From: Methylobacterium sp. CB376
GTDB taxonomy: Bacteria; Pseudomonadota; Alphaproteobacteria; Rhizobiales; Beijerinckiaceae
NCBI RefSeq assembly: GCF_029714205.1
Contig: NZ_CP121648.1
Span: forward strand, 6,326,501-6,390,500
DNA: 64,000 nt
Reading direction: 5' to 3'
Every line of letters begins with the position of its first letter. Within the stretch, counting starts at the first letter, position 1. Of this stretch, positions 49,199-56,682 are shown piece by piece. The translations under genes were made by a program, and so were the position numbers. The notes under the pieces were generated by a model. That model saw only the letters and a list, made by a program, of their open reading frames with translations. It did no database searches and was not told the DNA's origin.

Positions 49199-50553
49199 CA
49201 GGCGGCCCCCTCCCGGTGGGCGAGTTCGCGCAGCTCGTGCATCGACACCGCCGGCACCACGCGCACGAACAGAAGGAAGAAGAAGGCGAACAATCCGAGC
49301 GGACCGATCAGGAAGGACCAGTCCCAGAAGGTCGGGCGGAACACCCGCCACAGGCTCGCGGCATAGCCGTGCGACAGCGTCGTCCAGGTGATCAGGATGC
49401 GCTCCAGCCACATCCCGACATTGATGACGAGCGAGATCGCCAGCATGGCCGGGATGCTGCGCCGCAGGCGGCCCAGCCAGAGGGCCTGCGGCACCACCAC
49501 GTTGCAGGCGAGCATCGCCCAGTAGAGGAGCGCGTAGTCGCCCAGGAACTCGTAGGCGACGAGGCGGCGCTCGTCGGGCTTGCCGCCGTACCAGGCCATG
49601 AACCATTCGGTGGCGTAGGACAGGCCCATGACCAGCGAGGCCATCAGCATCACCCGCCCCATCACCTCGAAGTGGTTGACGGTGATCAGGGCCTGGAGCC
49701 GCAGGCCCCAGCGCACCAGGGCCGCCAGCACCACCACCATGGCGAAGCCCGAATACATCGCGCCGACCACGAAATAGGGCGGGAAGAGGCTCTCCTGCCA
49801 GCCCGGCATCAGGCTCGCCGCGAAGTCGAGGCCGACGATCGAGTGGACCGAGCAGACCAGGGGCACGGCGAGCGCCGCCAGCGTCGTGTGCAGGGTCCCG
49901 AGGCGGCGCCAGTGCCGGGCCGAGCCGCGCCAGCCGAGCGCCAGGCTGCCGTAGAAGAGCCGGGCGCCCCGCGAATCCGCCCGGTCGCGCATCGTCGCGA
50001 GGTCGGGGATCAGCCCGACGTACCAGAACAGCAGCGAGAACAGCAGGTAGCTGACGATGGCCCAGAAATCCCACACCAGGGCGCTGCGCCATTGCGGCCA
50101 CAGCCCCATCGTGTTCGGGTAGGGGGCGAGCCAGTAGGCGTAGATCGGCCGCCCGAGGTGGAGGATCGGGAACAGCCCGGCGATCGAGACCGCGAACAGG
50201 GTCATCGCCTCGGCGAAGCGGTTGATCGAGGCCCGCCAGTGCTGCCGGGTCAGGAGCAGCATCGAGGAGATCAGCGTGCCGGCATTGCCGATGCCGATCC
50301 ACCAGACGTAGTTGGCGATGGCGAAGCCCCACACCACCGTGGTGTTGATGCCCCAGACGCCGACGCCCCGCCAGAACAGCCACGCGACGGCGACGAGCGT
50401 CAGGAGCACGAAGGGCAGGGTGAGCGCGAGGGCGATCCACCAGCCCCGGCCGACCCCGACCAGGATCGGGGCGACCACCGCGTCCGTGATGGCCGCGTCG
50501 CTCTCGCGCGCGGCGGCGATCCAGCGATGGGCCGGCCGGGGCTCCGCGCTCAC
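49198..50553 (-). CDS. actC: Alternative complex III subunit ActC (NrfD-like, quinol site)
   Basis: This 451-residue membrane subunit has about ten helices and is homologous to NrfD/PsrC. It carries the likely quinol-oxidation site on the periplasmic side. Recognisable blocks are WGINTTVVWGFAIANYVWWI, GLFPILHLGRPIYAYWLAPY, TVNHFEVMGRVML and ATEWFMAWYGG. GTG 50553 overlaps the actB stop as GTGA. Confidence 0.92.
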   Translation of the reverse strand: MSAEPRPAHRWIAAARESDAAITDAVVAPILVGVGRGWWIALALTLPFVLLTLVAVAWLFWRGVGVWGINTTVVWGFAIANYVWWIGIGNAGTLISSMLLLTRQHWRASINRFAEAMTLFAVSIAGLFPILHLGRPIYAYWLAPYPNTMGLWPQWRSALVWDFWAIVSYLLFSLLFWYVGLIPDLATMRDRADSRGARLFYGSLALGWRGSARHWRRLGTLHTTLAALAVPLVCSVHSIVGLDFAASLMPGWQESLFPPYFVVGAMYSGFAMVVVLAALVRWGLRLQALITVNHFEVMGRVMLMASLVMGLSYATEWFMAWYGGKPDERRLVAYEFLGDYALLYWAMLACNVVVPQALWLGRLRRSIPAMLAISLVINVGMWLERILITWTTLSHGYAASLWRVFRPTFWDWSFLIGPLGLFAFFFLLFVRVVPAVSMHELRELAHREGAA

Positions 50554-53393
50554 GAGCCGTCTCCCGGCAGGTCGGGGGCGGGGTTGCGCAGGTCCGCCAG
50601 GTAGGTGGTGCGCGGGCGCGTCCCGAGATGGCCGAGCAGCGCGTAGTGGCGCGGCTCCGCCCTCAGGCGGGCGACGTCGGACCCCGCCTCGGCGAGGTCG
50701 CCGAAGGCGATCGCCCGGCTCGGGCAGGCATCCTGGCAGGCGGTGGTGACCTCGCCCGGCCCGAGCGGGCGCCCGTCCCGCTCCGCGGCGCGGCGCGCGC
50801 CGCTGATCCGCTGGATGCAGTAGGTGCACTTCTCCATCACGCCGCGCTGGCGGACCGTCACCTCCGGGTTGCGCTGGGCCGGCAGCGGATCGAGGCCGAG
50901 ATTGGCGTATTCCTGGCCGTCCGCGTAGCCGAGGAAGTTGAAGCGGCGCACCTTGTAGGGGCAGTTGGCCTCGCAGAAGCGGGTGCCGATGCAGCGGTTG
51001 TAGACCTGGAGGTTCAGGCCCTCGCCGTCGTGGACCGAGGCCGCGACCGGGCAGACCGGCTCGCAGGGCGCGTGCTCGCAATGCATGCAGGGCACGGGCT
51101 GGAAGCCCGGACGGGGATGGTCCGGCCCGCCGCGATCGTAGGTGTCGACGCGCAGCCAGTGCATCAGCCGCCCGCGCGCGACCTCCTCCGGCCCCACCAC
51201 CGGCACGTTGTTCTCGGTCTGGCAGGCGACCACGCAGGCGTTGCAGCCGATGCAGAGCGAGGCGTCGATCACCATGGCCCAGGCGTGGCCGTCCGCGTCG
51301 CCCGTCCAGGGCGCGATCAGGCTCGGATGGGGGCCGGGATCGGTCCCGGGCGCCTCGCCGATGGCGGTTCGGCCCTCGGCCAGGGCGGCGAGCGTCAGGA
51401 GCGGGTAGTTCTCCCGCGCCTCCCGCTCGCGCACCACGCGCTGGGTCGTCAGGATCCCGGGATGCTGCCCGGTCGGGGCGAGGGCGACGCCGTCGACGCG
51501 CCAGAGGGCGTCCTCGCGGCGCAGCGCGTAGGCGCTGGCGCCGATGCCGTTGCCGATGGCGCCGGCCCGGGAGCGGCCGTGGCCGAGGGTCAGGCTCGCC
51601 ACGCCCGCCGCGTGGCCCGGCACGGTCGCGACCGGCACCTCGATGCTGCGCCCGCCGGCGGCGACGCGGACGAGGTCGCCCTGGGCGAGGCCGCGCCGGG
51701 CCGCCTCGTCGGGGGCGAGGGCGAGGGCGTTGCCCCAGACCTGCTTGGTCAGGGGCGCCGGGCATTCCTGCAGCCAGGCATTGTTGGCCATGCGCCCGTC
51801 CCAGGTCCCGGGATCGGGCCGCAGCACCAGGGTGAGGTCCTGCGCGGCGGCGGGCGGCCCGGGATCGGGCAGGCGCGGGCTGCCGGTCGCCACCGGCGCG
51901 GCGGCGCTGTCCTGCACCACGCCCTCGTGCAGGGCGCGCCGCCACCATTCCTCGAACCCGGCCTCGCGCCCCGGCCTCCAGGTCTCGCGCACGAGGTCGT
52001 AGGACGCGGCGTCGCCCTCGCCGAGGAGGGCGCAGACGACCTCCTCGGCCGTGCGGGTGGCGTAGAGGGGGCGGATCAGGGGCTGCACCAGCGAGGCGGT
52101 GCCGTCGACGGCCCGCAGGTCGCCCCAGGCCTCGAGCGGGTGGGTCTCGGGCACGTGCCAGGTGGCGAGCACGGCCGTCTCGTCCACGGCGGGGCCGAGA
52201 TGGAGCCGGAACGGGGCCCGGCCCAGCCTCTCCGCGAGGGCGAGGTCGGCGGGCGCGTCGTAGACCGGGTTGACCCCGAGCATCACGAGGTCCTGCACGC
52301 CGCCCGCCGCGAGGTCGCGGGCGAGGTCGGAGAGCGTGCCGGGCGCCCGGCCGCCGATCAGGTCCGGCGGCTCGATCCAGTCGAGGGGCGCGCCGAGCAC
52401 GCCGTTGATCCAGTGCGCGAGGGCGTGGATCTCGGGCGGCAGGGTCGGCCCGGCGAGGACGAGGGCGGCGCCGCGGCGCGCGCGCAGGTCCTGCGCGGCC
52501 CGCGCCGCGAGGCGGGCGGCCTCCTCCGGCAGGGTCGGCGCGCGCAGGTCCGCCCCGAGGGCGCGGGCCAGCGCCACCGCCACCTCACCGATCCGGTGCG
52601 GCGGCAGGGCGAGGCGGTGGTCGGCCTTGGCGCCGGTCAGGGTCGGCGCCGCCTCGACCGCGTAGAGCCGCGAGAAGCCCTCGCCCGCCGCCGGGACGCG
52701 GCGGCTGCCGAAGCCGCGGCCGTTGCGGATCTGGTCGGGACCCGGGCCGAGCGGGTCGGCGTCGAGGCTGACGATCACGGCGGCGCGGTCGAGATGCGGC
52801 ACGGGCCAGAGCGGGCGGCCGAAGGCGAGGGCGGCGCCGGCCCGGGCGGAGGCGTCCTCGGTCGGCTCGTGCGCGTGCCAGGCCGCCCGCGGATAGGCGT
52901 CGAGCAGGCGGGCGATCTGGCGCTGGAGCGTCGGCGAGGTCACCCGGCCGGTGAGCAGCCGCATCCCCTCGCCGCGCGTCTCCCGCCAGGCCGCGACCTT
53001 GGCGACGAGCGCCCGCTGCAGCGCGCTCCAGGTGCCGATGTCGCCGCCCTGGCGCAGGGTCTTCGAGCGGTCGGGATCGTAGAGGGACAGCACCGCCGCC
53101 TCGGCGAAGACGTCCGTCGCCCCGAGGCTCCCCGGGTGGCGCGGGTTGCCCTCGACCTTGATCGGGCGACCGTCCACGGAGCGCACCCGGCAGCCGCGGC
53201 CGTAGCCGGCGAGCGGCAGGGTGCTGGCGAAGACGAGCGGCACGCCCCCGGTGACCCGCTCGGGCTGGACCACGTAGGGGACGATCTCCTCGTCCGGCTT
53301 GGCGCAGGCGCCGGCCGCCAGCGTGATGCCGGCCGCGAAGGCCCGCAGCGCCTCGCGGCGCGAGACCGTCCGGGGCCCGCTCAGCGGTGGCAT
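50550..53393 (-). CDS. actB: Alternative complex III subunit ActB (molybdopterin-like and iron-sulfur fusion)
   Basis: This 947-residue periplasmic subunit starts with a twin-arginine-like signal (SRREALRAFAAGITLAAGAC). The first part resembles molybdopterin oxidoreductases (VEGNPRHPGSLGATDVF) but lacks the cofactor and N-terminal cluster cysteines, as is normal for ActB. The last part (about residues 715-900) holds four cubane-type cysteine groups: CIGCNACVVAC, CMHCEHAPCEPVC, CIGTRFCEANCPYK and CTYCIQRI with CQDACPS. It wires ActC to ActA. Its ATG lies inside the actA 3' end (13-base overlap). Confidence 0.93.
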   Translation of the reverse strand: MPPLSGPRTVSRREALRAFAAGITLAAGACAKPDEEIVPYVVQPERVTGGVPLVFASTLPLAGYGRGCRVRSVDGRPIKVEGNPRHPGSLGATDVFAEAAVLSLYDPDRSKTLRQGGDIGTWSALQRALVAKVAAWRETRGEGMRLLTGRVTSPTLQRQIARLLDAYPRAAWHAHEPTEDASARAGAALAFGRPLWPVPHLDRAAVIVSLDADPLGPGPDQIRNGRGFGSRRVPAAGEGFSRLYAVEAAPTLTGAKADHRLALPPHRIGEVAVALARALGADLRAPTLPEEAARLAARAAQDLRARRGAALVLAGPTLPPEIHALAHWINGVLGAPLDWIEPPDLIGGRAPGTLSDLARDLAAGGVQDLVMLGVNPVYDAPADLALAERLGRAPFRLHLGPAVDETAVLATWHVPETHPLEAWGDLRAVDGTASLVQPLIRPLYATRTAEEVVCALLGEGDAASYDLVRETWRPGREAGFEEWWRRALHEGVVQDSAAAPVATGSPRLPDPGPPAAAQDLTLVLRPDPGTWDGRMANNAWLQECPAPLTKQVWGNALALAPDEAARRGLAQGDLVRVAAGGRSIEVPVATVPGHAAGVASLTLGHGRSRAGAIGNGIGASAYALRREDALWRVDGVALAPTGQHPGILTTQRVVREREARENYPLLTLAALAEGRTAIGEAPGTDPGPHPSLIAPWTGDADGHAWAMVIDASLCIGCNACVVACQTENNVPVVGPEEVARGRLMHWLRVDTYDRGGPDHPRPGFQPVPCMHCEHAPCEPVCPVAASVHDGEGLNLQVYNRCIGTRFCEANCPYKVRRFNFLGYADGQEYANLGLDPLPAQRNPEVTVRQRGVMEKCTYCIQRISGARRAAERDGRPLGPGEVTTACQDACPSRAIAFGDLAEAGSDVARLRAEPRHYALLGHLGTRPRTTYLADLRNPAPDLPGDGS

Positions 53394-54037
53394 ATCGAGC
53401 ACTCGCTGAGGCGGTCGGCGGACCGGATGTGGTAGGCCGCCCTCAGCGCCCTGCCGCGGGTCTCCTGGTCGGGGGGAGGGGTCCAGGCCATGTCGTAGAC
53501 CTCCTCGCGGGGGCGGAGATTCGGCTCGGGGTTGCGGTGGCAGTCGAGGCACCAGCTCATCGTGAGCGGGGCGGCCTGGCGCATCAGCGGCATGCCCTGG
53601 ACGGCGCCGTGGCAGGTCGAGCAGCCGACGCCCTTGGCGACGTGCACGCTGTGGTCGAAGTAGACGTAGTCCGGCAGGGTGTGGACGCGCCGCCAGCGGA
53701 TCGGCGTGCCGGTGGCGAGGCTCGCCCGCACCGGCGCCAGCATCTCGGCATTGGTCCAGATCTGCGAGTGGCAGGACATGCAGGTGTGGGTCGGGGGGAG
53801 GCCGGCGAAGCGGGCCTTCTCCACGGAGGTGTGGCAGTAGCGGCAGGCGATCCCGAGCCCGCCGACATGGTGCTGGTGGCTGAAGGGCACCGGCTGCGCG
53901 CGGACCACGTTCTGCCCGGTGGCGTAGGGCGCGGCCCAGAGCCGGTAGGTCAGCCCGACCGCCAGCACCGGGGCCGCGGCCATCCCGGCCATCACCAGGC
54001 GGATGATCGTGTCGGCGCCGGGACGGAAGATCTGCAC
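53381..54037 (-). CDS. actA: Alternative complex III subunit ActA (pentahaem cytochrome c)
   Basis: This 218-residue protein has one N-terminal helix (LVMAGMAAAPVLAVGLTY) and five haem c sites: CRYCH, CMSCH, CSTCH, CLDCH and CSICH. PFSHQHHVGGLG and YFDHSVHV supply further axial histidines. It takes electrons from ActB and passes them to ActE. GTG 54037 is the best start; only two bases separate it from the stop of the NrfD-like gene upstream, so the FDH and ACIII genes are one operon. Confidence 0.92.
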   Translation of the reverse strand: MQIFRPGADTIIRLVMAGMAAAPVLAVGLTYRLWAAPYATGQNVVRAQPVPFSHQHHVGGLGIACRYCHTSVEKARFAGLPPTHTCMSCHSQIWTNAEMLAPVRASLATGTPIRWRRVHTLPDYVYFDHSVHVAKGVGCSTCHGAVQGMPLMRQAAPLTMSWCLDCHRNPEPNLRPREEVYDMAWTPPPDQETRGRALRAAYHIRSADRLSECSICHR

Positions 54038-54039
54038 GG

Positions 54040-55197
54040 TCAGGCGGAGCGTCGGAGCGGGACGGACCGGTGAGCGGCGCGGAGGCGGCCGGTGCGCGGC
54101 GGCGGGCCATGTTCGGGGGAGCTCTCGGGCGAGGTCTCGGGCAAATTCTCGGGCGAACTCTCGGGCAAATTCTCGGGCTGCGCGAAGCGGAAGCTGACAT
54201 CCGGCCGCGCCGCGGATTTGTCGCCCGCTCCCATCACGGAGATGCGCAGCAGCGCGCTGCCGGCCAGCACCGCGAGGCCCGCCGCCACGGACAGCTCCGC
54301 GGGCGGCCGCCGCCCGCGGGCGCGCATCGCGCGCTCGGCCGCGTAGAGCCCGAGCGGCAGCAGCACGCCCAGGCCGACGGCGCCGACCTTCTCGGCCGTC
54401 CCGGCCCGCCCGCGCGTGGCGGGCTCGACCCCCGTCCGCCGATAGGCGAGCGCCGCGGCCGCGTCCCCGGCGAGCTCGACCGCGAGCGCCGCGGCCGCGA
54501 TGCCGTGCAGCGCGTCCCGCTGCGGCCCGGCGGGCTCGGCCATCGCCAGGGCCGCCGCCCCCGACGCCACCGAGGAAGCGCCGAAGCGCACTGCCAGCGC
54601 GCGGGGTGCCGCCGCCCAGAGCGGCGTCGAGGTCGCCGAGAGGAGGGCGGCCGTGTAGGTCGACAACCCCGCCCCGAGCAGGGCCGCCGGCACGCCCGCC
54701 GCGCGGGCGGCCCCCCGCATGGTCCTCGGGGCGATCCCGAGATCGGCGGCGACCTGCGCCGCGGCGCTCACGCCCGCGCAGGCGGAGAAGCCCATCAGGA
54801 TCCAGGTCCCGATCGACATCGGCGAGGTGGCCTTGGCCACCCGCAGCATGTTGTAGAAGCGGCTCGGGGTGTGCAGGTCGTAGATCAGGAGCGCGCTGCC
54901 GAGGGTCGGCGCGAGCAGGGCCGTGTAGCGGGCGCGGCGGATCATCGGGCCGGCCTCGACGCCCCGGGTCGCCTCGGCGAGGGCCGCCAGGATCGCCGAG
55001 GAGCCCGAGAGGCCGGCGAGGAAGATGTAGCCGCCCACCACCGCGTTCTCGAACGGCGCCGGCTTGAGCTGCGCGCGGCCGTAATAGGTCGGCCCCGCCC
55101 AGGCCTCCCCGGGTTCCGGCCGGCGCGCGCCCGAGGCGCGGTCCGGGCGGGGGAGCGGGGCCTCGGGGCCGCGCGCGACGACGGGATATTCGGCCAT
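54040..55197 (-). CDS. NrfD/PsrC-family membrane subunit of the formate dehydrogenase
   Basis: This 385-residue membrane protein is the likely quinone-reducing anchor of the formate dehydrogenase. Family blocks are TYYGRAQLKPAPFENAVVGG, YIFLAGLSGSSAILAALAEA, LLIYDLHTPSRFYNMLRVAK and SPMSIGTWILMGFSACAG. The last 40 residues form a hydrophilic tail with repeats (ENLPESSP, ENLPETSP) encoded by 12-base units. ATG 55197 shares one base with the stop of the iron-sulfur subunit gene. It replaces the di-haem cytochrome b of FDH-N-type enzymes, so the electron route to quinone differs from E. coli. Confidence 0.85.
   Translation of the reverse strand: MAEYPVVARGPEAPLPRPDRASGARRPEPGEAWAGPTYYGRAQLKPAPFENAVVGGYIFLAGLSGSSAILAALAEATRGVEAGPMIRRARYTALLAPTLGSALLIYDLHTPSRFYNMLRVAKATSPMSIGTWILMGFSACAGVSAAAQVAADLGIAPRTMRGAARAAGVPAALLGAGLSTYTAALLSATSTPLWAAAPRALAVRFGASSVASGAAALAMAEPAGPQRDALHGIAAAALAVELAGDAAAALAYRRTGVEPATRGRAGTAEKVGAVGLGVLLPLGLYAAERAMRARGRRPPAELSVAAGLAVLAGSALLRISVMGAGDKSAARPDVSFRFAQPENLPESSPENLPETSPESSPEHGPPPRTGRLRAAHRSVPLRRSA
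54118..54180 (-). repeat. 12-base tandem repeat encoding a Glu/Pro/Ser tail
   Basis: Five units of 12 bases built on CTCGGGC alternate between GAACT/GAGGT and AAATT forms. They encode the ENLPE(S/T)SP tail of the NrfD-like subunit. Confidence 0.75.
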
Positions 55198-56159
55198 CAG
55201 GCGCGCTCCTGGCGGCCGGCACCGCGCTGATCGGGACCGCGCCGGCCGCCCCGGGATCCGGCCCCGCCGAGCAGGAGCGCCGCCGCGAGGGCGAGGCCCG
55301 CCACCGCGGTGAGCCCGGTCGCGAGGCTCGGGGCGACCCGGTTGGCGGGCCGGGTCGGCGCGGCCGGCAGGTTGTAGACCTCCGGCCGGTCGGTGAGCAG
55401 GAAGAAGGCGTTGAGGTGCCCGAGATCGCCGGTGGCGCCCGGGCTGCCGGGCACGCCGTACAGGTAGGCGCCGGGCACGCCGCGCCCGTGCAGGGTCTCG
55501 ACCCGCGCGCGCGCCTTCTCGTGCAGGTCGCCGAGTTCCCCGAACTGGATCGAGTCGGTCGGGCAGGACTTGGCGCAGGCCGGCTCCAGCCCGCCCTTCA
55601 GGCGATCGTAGCAGAGGGTGCACTTGTGCGCCTTGCCGTCGACGGTGCTGACGTCGACCACCCCGAACGGGCAGGCCGGCACGCAATAGCCGCAGCCGTT
55701 GCAAATGTCCTGCTGCACCACGACGGTGTCGAACTCGGTCTTGAACAGGGCGCCGGTCGGGCAGGCTTCCAGGCAGGGCGCGTTGTGGCAGTGCTTGCAC
55801 ACGTCGCTCATCATCAGCCAGCCGCTCTGGAATGGCGTCTGGAGGCTGTCGCGCACCCCGCCGGGGCCGGACTTCTCCACGAAGCTGACGTGGCGCCACG
55901 TGTTGGCCGAGAGGGCGCCGGTATTGTCGAAGCTGTGGCCGGAGAGCCCGAGATTGTCGGCCGGCAGGTTGTTCCACTCCTTGCAGGCGACCTCGCAGGC
56001 CTTGCAGCCGATGCAGACCGTGGTGTCGGTGAAGAAGCCGTAGGATCGGCCCGGCTCGATGCGGGTGCCGGCGGTGATCTCGGCCTCGTCCGGGATCATC
56101 CGGTCGAGGCGCGACTCCGCGATCTCGGCCGCGCGGGGATGCAGGTGCTGGATGCCCAT
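55197..56159 (-). CDS. fdnH: Formate dehydrogenase iron-sulfur (beta) subunit
   Basis: This 320-residue protein carries four [4Fe-4S] sites: CIGCKACEVACKEWN, CKHCHNAPCLEACP, CNGCGYCVPACPF and CTLCYDRL with CAKSCP. SYGFFTDTTV before the first site and FKTEFDTVVVQQDICNGCG are typical of FDH beta subunits. A single C-terminal helix (LATGLTAVAGLALAAALLLG) anchors it to the membrane. It passes electrons from the selenocysteine subunit (divergent gene at 56683) to the NrfD-like subunit. ATG 56159 was chosen as the only start that keeps the N-terminal cluster region. Confidence 0.9.
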   Translation of the reverse strand: MGIQHLHPRAAEIAESRLDRMIPDEAEITAGTRIEPGRSYGFFTDTTVCIGCKACEVACKEWNNLPADNLGLSGHSFDNTGALSANTWRHVSFVEKSGPGGVRDSLQTPFQSGWLMMSDVCKHCHNAPCLEACPTGALFKTEFDTVVVQQDICNGCGYCVPACPFGVVDVSTVDGKAHKCTLCYDRLKGGLEPACAKSCPTDSIQFGELGDLHEKARARVETLHGRGVPGAYLYGVPGSPGATGDLGHLNAFFLLTDRPEVYNLPAAPTRPANRVAPSLATGLTAVAGLALAAALLLGGAGSRGGRRGPDQRGAGRQERA

Positions 56160-56169
56160 CGGCCGGCCC

Positions 56170-56388
56170 TCAGATCCGCTCCAGCCGCTCGGCGCGGTGG
56201 GCGATCAGGTTGCGGGTCCGCGCGTAGCGCACCCGCACCCGGGCCTGCTCGGCCTGGAGCCGGGCGAGGTCGTCGGGCTCCGCCCCCGCCATCGGCCCCA
56301 GCACGAAGAGGTGCGCGATCCCCTCGTCGTCGACGAGCTGGAACCGGGTCTCCTGCGCGATGGTGACGACGCCTCGCATCGACGGCAT
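56170..56388 (-). CDS. Small conserved-looking protein, first gene of the FDH-ACIII-oxidase operon
   Basis: This 72-residue protein starts near ATG 56388 and ends 10 bases before the FDH beta gene. It reads GVVTIAQETRFQLVDDEGIA, HLFVLGPMAGAEPDDLARLQ, then a basic helix. It is soluble, with no metal motif. Its place as first gene of the operon suggests a role in FDH maturation or regulation, but I cannot name the family. Confidence 0.65.
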   Translation of the reverse strand: MPSMRGVVTIAQETRFQLVDDEGIAHLFVLGPMAGAEPDDLARLQAEQARVRVRYARTRNLIAHRAERLERI

Positions 56389-56682
56389 GGGATCCCTCGT
56401 CCGCGCAGAGCGCCCGCTCGCGCCGCTTCCGCGCCGCCAACGCCGGGGGACCGGGTTGGTTCAGCGGCGTCCCTCGGCTGCGTCCCGGCCGGCTGCTCCC
56501 GCGGTCACATAACGCCCCCGGGCGGCGCCTCCAGGCGCCGGGCCGGCCGCGCTCGGTCCGGCAGCGTACGAAGCCGGGCGCCGGGCCGCCGGCGCGCGCC
56601 GCGCCGCCGGAACCATGACGCATGGTCGGGATTGGAGCGCTGGGACGGGTCGCGATCGGCCCCCTGGACGGGAGTGGCGGCC
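56389..56682. other. Divergent promoter region of the formate respiration locus
   Basis: About 294 bases separate the fifteen-gene minus-strand operon from the plus-strand selenocysteine formate dehydrogenase gene. No gene fits here. I see no clear sigma-54 box or long inverted repeat. GGGAG lies just before the fdnG start. A single region driving both directions would coordinate the three FDH subunits. Confidence 0.5.
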
